64,000 bases of DNA from Marsupella aquatica (taxonomy: Eukaryota > Marchantiophyta). Numbering within the stretch: the first letter of the stretch is position 1; the number at the start of each line of letters is the position of its first letter. The DNA lies in the NCBI GenBank assembly GCA_973895155.1, contig OZ316892.1:16430001-16494000 (forward strand). Reading direction: 5' to 3'. Shown one piece after another: positions 57,814-64,000 of the stretch. The position numbers and the translations under genes are program-made. The notes beneath the pieces were generated by a model. That model was not told the origin of the DNA and did no database searches. It saw nothing but the letters and a program-made list of their open reading frames with translations.

Positions 57814-59497
57814 CTCGTGTTTGTGGTTCGGTGGCCTGGGCAGTGGTGAGAGCGTTCGTTGTGTTGGATTGTGGTGGAAGATTGAATCATTGTCGACGGT
57901 TGCGTGATCGTTTCACTGGTCGTTTCGCGTTGAAGGTTTCGTGCTTGAATACGTGACGGTTTCCTGATTGAAACTTCAGCTTGGAGTGTCGGATGTGTCT
58001 CTGTTCTTTGAAGTACTGTCAAAAGGACAGTCTAGCGATCTCGTATGGCACTACGTTTTGGTGAAGGTGTCACTGCTTTTCATCATTGGTGTCCCGAGTA
58101 ATCTTGTAGATTGAGGTTGCTGTTTAGAGCTTGATGCTCTAGGTTATGGCTTGTATATGTTTCGACTTAATCTTGTGTGGGGCCAAAAAGTCTTGTTTTC
58201 TTTGTAAAAAGATCGTGCGTTGAGGGACCGGTGTTGCAATTTTTTTTCTTTTCATATATTTTTGTTTGTGCCGCATCGCAACAGAATACGGCGGTGCTGA
58301 CGGGTTTCTTTGCGTATGTGCAGAGAGAGGGGCGAAAGGGAGATTTTATTGCCCGGGCACGTTGCCCTATGCGCGCGAGTGAGCCAGGAGGGCTCGAAAT
58401 ACAAAGGACTGAAGGAGGAGCGGAGGAGAAAGTCGAGCCCCTGGCCCGAGGCCCTATGAGGTACTAGAGCAGGGCCTTATGTTTGTGCAGGTACAGTCGT
58501 ACCTGTAAGTACAGTTTTAAAGTGAGGGGAGGGGGAGTTCAAAGCTCCCTTCTCTTGGGAGCTTTAAGGGGGCCATTGCCCTATGCAGAAGCAATAGGAG
58601 GGGAAAGGGGAAGCGAGCATACTCCTTTCCTTAGGGAGCACTTATTAACAGGGGCATGAGGCCCTATGCTTGTACTTTAAGTGAGGAGGGGGAGCATACG
58701 AGGCTCCTTTCACTTTGGAGCCTTTAATTAAGGCTTGCGTCAGGTGGGTGGCCAAGGACACAAAAGGTACTACTGTACCTACACAGTACAGATTTGGGAG
58801 GGGGTACGAGGGGGTATTATATATCCCTGTACTCTACCAGGTACAGCGTACACAATAGGTGAACAAGGAGATGGGCCGGTGCGCGACCCTATGTGCGAGA
58901 GGATTTTTTTTTGAAAAGAAATTGAAGGCCGGGAGGACGATTGTAGTCTTTTCGTTCTTAATTTTTTTTGTAAAAGCCAAAGGGTTTTTACTTGTTTTCT
59001 TTTCTTTTCCTTCCGTGTTTGGATCTTTTCTTTTCCAATCGGATAGGTGTCGGCTCCACATTCTTTCTGCTGTACATTTCGACTGTACTTTGATTCCCTG
59101 GAAAAGATACTTTTCCAGAGAGCTGATTTTTGACTGAAATTTTCAATTTCGGCGGTCGTCGAGGCAGAATTTTTTTGCGACACTTTGCAAGGGGATACTC
59201 AAGGGAGTTGAGCACGGGCTAGTGAAATTGATTTGTGCGTTGCTATTGCGAAATTTTTTCGGGACCTAAGATACCTGACGGGGGTCAAAATAGCCATTTT
59301 GACCCCCCTCTAGTCCGGGTTGAATAAGTTTTTGCTGAAGAAGTTTTTTGCCGAATTATTTTCAGATCTTGGCAGTGTACCTTGCAGGCTACGTGGCGGT
59401 GCATTCCATTTCCACTTTTGCCAACTTTCAATTTTTGGTGAATTTTTTGGTGGAGGTATTTCGGTTGTGTATTTCCTGTGTGTTTGTGGCAGCATCA
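57814..59497 (+). other. Long untranslated leader of the young Copia
   Basis: About 1.7 kb between the primer site and the gag ATG. It has no coding domain. The word GCCCTATG occurs exactly at 58364, 58451, 58578 and 58661, with variants near 58472 and 58886. Confidence 0.7.
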
Positions 59498-62400
59498 ATG
59501 ACTTCAAGAAAGCTTGCGACGCCAAAGTTTGAGGTGGAGAAGTTTGACGGGAAGGTTAGCTTTAGCCTCTGGACTCAGAAGGTGACCAATGTGTTGATCC
59601 AGCAGGGTCTTGAGAAGACCCTCACTAGAGTGAAACCCTCGAATCTAACAGATGAGGAGTGGGAGGACATGTCGGTGCAGGCGTGTAGCACAATTGAGTT
59701 GTTCTTGGCAAACAACATTCTCAAGAACGTGTTGGGGATGGATCAGAATGCCAAGAAGATCTGGGATATGCTTACTCAGCTATACCAGAGTACTTCGTTG
59801 ACTACTCGCATTTATCACTTGGAGCGGCTATTCAGGATGAAGTTGAAGGATGGTGGCAACATGCGTGATCACCTCAGTCTCTTCGGTGAGATTGTGCACA
59901 AGGTGACCACGGCGGGAGACAAGTTGACCGATGAGTATCTTGCGATGCATTTGTTGATGTTGCTTCCTCAGACCTATTCAACATTGGTGACGGTCATCAC
60001 ACATGACAAGTCTACGTTGAAGTTGGATGAGGTGAAGGCTACCATTCTTGCAGAATGGGGCAAGCGACAACTTTTTGGCCGTGACAATGAGTCTGCTGCC
60101 TTAATGGTTAGAGGCAGATCGATGGAGCGTACTACGGATCAGTCTAGATCTAAATCACATAGTAGATCTAAATCTAAGTCCCGTAGTAAGAAAGTTCAGT
60201 GTTGGCATTGCCATGAGAAGGGCCACACCAAGTGGAATTGTCCTTCTCTATCGAAGCAAAAGCGTCCTGCTTCCAATGGTGCGTCCTCATCGTCAGCTGG
60301 TATTGTGATTGCTGATAATGAGGATGCTGCTGAAGTGCTATGTATTGGTGCTGTGAATTCTGTGTATGACAATAAATGGATGTTGGATTTGGGTTCCTCT
60401 TATCATGTGTGTCCAACGCAATCGTATTTTTCCACTTACCAACCTTGTACCGGTACGGTGGAAATCGGAAATGGTGTCCGATGTGCGATTGTTGGCATGG
60501 GGACTATCAAATTCCGGATGTTTGATGGTGTTATGCGAGCATTGACGGGAGTCAAGCACATACCAGACATCTCTAAGAACTTGATTTCTCTTGGTGCTTT
60601 GGAAGCTGGTGGATCTCATTTCACTGCACGTGATGGTGCGCTCTTTGTCGTCAAAGATGATGTATCTTTGATTAAGGCGCTACGGCAAAATAATTTGTAC
60701 ATCTTGGAAGGAGATGTCATTGCTCCTAGAGTGGAGCATGTGGATTCTGTGGTGGAACGTTTGGATGCCAGGACAACATCTGCGGCAGAATCATCTTTGG
60801 CTGCTTCAATTGAAGCACCCTCAACATCTGGTCACACACAAGCCATAGATTTATGGCATGCACGGTTGGGGCACTTGAGTGGTAAAGGATTGGCAGCCTT
60901 GGCAAACAGAGCTTTGTTGCAAGGCGCTCAATCTGGTAAACTCTCTTTCTGTGAAGATTGCATCTTCGGCAAGCAGAGGAGAGTGAGTTTCAGTTCTAGT
61001 TCATACCATTCTCATGAGATTCTAGAGTATGTACATTCAGATGTTTGGGGTCCAGCGCCGGAGCCGTCGTTGGGTGGAGCTAGATATTTTGTGACGTTTG
61101 TAGATGATTACTCTTGAATGTGTTGGCTGTACTACATGAAGGAGAAGTCTCAAGTCTTTGAGATGTTCAAGGAGTGGAAAGCCATGGTAGAGCTACAAAC
61201 TGGGAAGGAGTTGAAGTGTGTTTGGTCCGATAACGGTGGCGAGTATAAGTCCAATGAGTTTGACCAATTTGGTCGGGACCTTGACCTCAAGCGTCATTAC
61301 ACTATACCGGAGACCCCGCAGCAGAATGGAGTTGCAGAACGGTTGAATCGGACATTACTGGAGAAAGCACGCAGCATGCTATGTAACCCAACAACTTTTG
61401 GGCTGAATCTGTCAACCAAGCTGCATACGTCTATAATCTGTCACCGCATAGTAGTAAGTTGATGCAGACTCCATTTGAGTTGTGGTATAAGAGACCTGCT
61501 GATTACTCTAGACTGCGAGTTTTTGGTTGTGCTGCCTATGTTCACATTGAGCAGACACACAAGTCTAAGTTGGATCCCAAGTCTAAGAAATGTATTTTTT
61601 TAGGCTTTAGTCCTGGGCAGAAGGGCTATAAATTGTGGGATCCTGTCGATTGCAAGGTAGTTGTGAGCAGAAATGTTGTTTTTGACGAAGAATGGTTGTC
61701 AAGACCCCGGGATATTCAGGAGGAACAGGTGGAGGAACCCACTACGGTGGAGCTTGGTGGTGATGAGGAAGCTGCTGGTCCCTCTGGTAGAGGAGCAATT
61801 CCTCAACCAAGGCGCTCCACCAGGGCCAATTTTGGCCACCCCCCTGATAGATTTGGTTTTGCAGATCCTCATGTTCACGTTGTTGAACATGACGATGATC
61901 CCGGTGTTGTTTTGCTTACTGAAGATGGAGACCCCTCTAGCTATGAAGAAGCTATGGCCTCTCCAGAGAAGGATAAGTGGTTGGAGGCGATGTTGAAGGA
62001 GATGAATTCTTTGAAGAAGAATTCAACTTGGCGCTTAACTGACATGCCTCGTGGGAAAACACTGGTTCCGTGTAGATGGTTGTACAAGAAGAAGCAGGAT
62101 GGCACTTACAAGGCTCGCCTTGTGGCCAAAGGGTACACCCAGAAGGAGGGCTTGGACTACACGGAGATTTTCTCACCAGTTGTCAAACTCGCTACTATTC
62201 GTGTTTTACTTGCGATTGTGGCATTCTATGATCTTGAGTTAGATCAGATGGATGTAATTACTGCTTTCCTGCATGGATTGCTTGATGTGGAGATTTATAT
62301 GACTCAGCCTCCAGGTTTTATTGATGAGAAGACCAGACACTTGGTGTGTAAGCTCTTGCGCTCGTTATACGGATTGAAGCAGAGTCCCAGACAGTGGAAT

Positions 62401-63503
62401 AAGCATTTTGATTCCTTCATGTTATCTCAGGGTTCACACGAAGTGAACATGATTGTTGTATTTACATGAAGGAGGTGGAGAATTACTCACGCTTTGGTTA
62501 CATTGTGTTGGCATTGTACGTGGATGACATGTTGATCCTGGCTGAGAATAAGTCTGATGTTGCCCATCTGAAAGCAATGTTGAGTAAGGAGTTTTCAATG
62601 AAGGACTTGGGTCATGCCAAGAAGATACTAGGGATGGAGATTCATCGTGACAGGGAGCAAAGGCAATTATGGTTGTCTTAGAGGCAGTATTTGGAGAAGG
62701 TACTTGCCAAGTATGGAATGGAGAATGCAAAACCAGTTGGTACTCCATTGGCCTCCCACTTTAAACTCTCAAAGAATGATTGCCCTTCTAGTGAGAGTGA
62801 TAGACTGGCGATGAAACATGTTCCCTATGATAGTGTTGTGGGTAGTTTGATGTATGCAATGACATGCACTAGACCTGACATTGCCCACGCTGTTAGCATT
62901 TTGAGCAGATTTATGGCAAATCCTGGTAAGCTTCACTAGGAAGCAGTGAAGTGGGTTTTGCAGTATCTGAAAGGTACCTTAGATTGTGGGATCTTATTTG
63001 ACAGTAAAGCAAACTCTACATTAGAGTTGGAAGGTTTTGTAGATTCAGATTATGCTGGTAACTTGGATAACAGAAAGTCTACTACAGGCTATGTGTTTAT
63101 GTTGGGTGGAGGTTGTATCAGCTGGAAGTCGGCAACTCAATCTTGTGTTGCGTTGTCTACTACTGAGGGTGAGTACATGGCTGCATGTGAGGCAACCAAG
63201 GAGCTAATCTGGCTACGGAGATTGGTGAGTGATCTGGGTCTTTCACCTGAAAGACCAGTGCTGCTGTGCGACAGTCAAAGTGCTTTGCATCTGGCTAAGA
63301 ACCCTGTGTTCCATGCCAGGACAAAGTACATTGATATTCGTTATCACTTCATCCGTGAGGTGATTGAGATGAAGCAGATGTTTCTAGAGAAGGTGGCTTC
63401 AGAGGAGAATGCGGCAGACATGCTTACCAAAGTTTTACCTACCAGTAGCTTTAGTCATTGTGTGGATATTATTAATGTTAAGGCCAAACCAATGACTATG
63501 TAA
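59498..63503 (+). pseudogene. Copia gag-pol polyprotein
   Basis: ATG at 59498 (MTSRKLATPKFEVEKFDGK). Gag is UBN2-like; a basic Arg/Ser stretch precedes the knuckle CWHCHEKGHTKWNC at about 60200-60240. The protease motif reads WMLDLGSSYH, with Leu where active enzymes have Ser (DSG). Integrase: WHARLGHLSGKGLAAL, CEDCIFGKQRR, VHSDVWGP, SDNGGEYKSN and NGVAERLNRTLLEKAR. RT: MDVITAFLHG and LYVDDMLILAE at about 62515. RNase H: VDSDYAGNLDNRKSTTGY and STTEGEYMA. Damage: TGA at 61115-61117, frameshifts near 61440 and 62440, TAG at 62679-62681 and 62937-62939. Despite near-identical LTRs the polyprotein is not expressible, so the copy was either mobilised in trans or decayed quickly. Confidence 0.85.
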
Positions 63504-63559
63504 ATATGTTACTTAGTTACATATTGTATATCACCTGACTCATTGTGTGAACTTGAGTC

Positions 63560-63570
63560 AAGGTGGAGAT
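63560..63570 (+). promoter_or_regulatory. Polypurine tract
   Basis: AAGGTGGAGAT immediately before the 3' LTR, the usual plus-strand priming site of plant Copia elements. Confidence 0.8.
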
Positions 63571-63870
63571 TGTTAAGAATTGACTCTAGTTCCCGACATA
63601 GTTAGCTTGGCCTTACTAGGGTTAGTTTTAACCCTAGATTACATTAGGATAAGATCCGCTTAGTTTAGGCCCACTCATCTTGGCCCCCTTGGGGGGTATA
63701 GGCTGGAGGGAGAGCACTCTCTCCCTCATTCTTCACATGTACTCTCATTTGCCATGGAGCCTTCAGGAGTTTCTCCACTCGGGGTGTCTTGTCGGTGTAG
63801 CGTCTGATTGAGTGAGTCTCTCTCTCATGTTTCCGCATTGCTGTCTAGTCCGGAACTGACGGTTCTTACA
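63571..63870 (+). repeat. 3' LTR of the young Copia
   Basis: 300 bp, starting TGTTAAGAATTGAC and ending GGTTCTTACA, followed by the CTTAC duplication at 63871-63875. Confidence 0.95.
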
Positions 63871-64000
63871 CTTACTTGGTTATCTACCCAGGTCCAAATG
63901 GAATACCAGAAAGCGCTTCCAACTCAGAAGAAAAGATGCAGGTTTTGAAATGGATACACCGGAGAAACCATTTGTTTTGCCATCTTATGCTGAGAACGCT

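Larger units (their letters stand above)
57501..63870 (+). mobile_element. Young full-length Copia retrotransposon
   Basis: A 6,370-bp element with 299/300-bp LTRs, CTTAC target duplications, an initiator tRNA-Met primer site, a 1.7-kb leader, gag-pol and a polypurine tract. The LTRs differ by four substitutions and one 1-base indel, so the insertion is recent compared with the others here. It lies in intron 4 of ParB-methylase copy 2 in the same orientation, and the intron acceptor (ctacccag at 63884-63891) survives. Confidence 0.95.
53693..64000 (+). pseudogene. ParB-like / DNA-methyltransferase-like transposon gene, copy 2
   Basis: The likely ATG is at 53693 or 53696. Exons by alignment with copy 1: to 54432, 54528-55857, 56134-56761, about 56897-57408, and 63892 to beyond the window end. 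Exon 1: PPRIPLCQLVHMEVIRTLQK, IDKLKDSFRSMGYN and FDGNHWLYSW (54281-54310), where the box II Arg of copy 1 is Trp. Exon 3: VGFIYLPTGLKPSLL and DGMLAVLHNGEYD. Exon 4: DWTVGLGSSFVAGDYSGRF then VIGLENRKDF, motif I of a permuted amino-MTase, at 57091-57180. Exon 5: TPEKPFVLPSYAENA. Damage: intron 1 donor GT to AT (54433), TAA at 54934, frameshifts near 55515 and 56365. The Copia element at 57501-63870 sits wholly inside intron 4. ParB-like domains bind palindromic sites or load as clamps in bacteria; here only motif similarity is claimed. Confidence 0.6.

Overview
The window looks like repeat-dominated nuclear DNA of a streptophyte (green plant lineage). The basis is plant-type mobile elements: Copia elements whose primer-binding sites match initiator tRNA-Met, a CACTA element with a Tnp2-type transposase, plant-type LINEs with a zinc-knuckle ORF1, and a Mutator-like (MULE) transposase. 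A charophyte alga or an early land plant would fit, but that is a guess. I found no ordinary host gene, tRNA, rRNA or CRISPR. Nearly every coding region is a transposon gene carrying nonsense or frameshift damage.

Layout. 1-4667: pieces of a TG...CA element family with a coiled-coil gag-like ORF, plus a 753-bp inverted-repeat element. 5066-5610: purine-rich tract. 5850-23440: one CACTA transposase gene (minus strand) split by a Copia element (6684-15888, itself hit by another retroelement at about 10375-13896), a LINE (16439-22650, 13-bp target duplication) and a 350-bp mini-element (22817-23166, 8-bp duplication). 24577-42400: a large composite element made of a minus-strand MULE-like transposase and a divergent plus-strand gene. 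It is split by a 2.77-kb TG...CA insertion (26031-28798, 5-bp duplication) and a second LINE (about 30262-37442). 44284-46293: Ty3-like gag-protease. 47288-49358: truncated Copia. 49359-64000: a second copy of the composite element with the same divergent pair, interrupted by a 1.8-kb insertion (50248-52042), the truncated Copia, and a young Copia (57501-63870) lying in the last intron of the plus-strand gene.

The remarkable system is the composite element. Beside a DDE transposase it carries a five-exon gene of about 1,200 codons. Exon 1 has a ParB/Srx-like domain (motif FDGNHRLYSW). Exons 3-4 resemble a bacterial/phage-type permuted amino-DNA-methyltransferase, with motif I near DWTVGSGSTF. 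The non-coding DNA of both copies (intergenic spacer and introns), but not the inserted LINE or Copia DNA as far as I can read, is studded with a 15-bp palindrome, TAGCGYCNGGCGCTA. I found 21 occurrences plus one shortened form. A ParB-like protein, a DNA methylase and a dispersed palindrome together suggest a self-marking or partition-like system carried by a eukaryotic transposon. Both gene copies are broken here, so any function would have to be sought in intact relatives.
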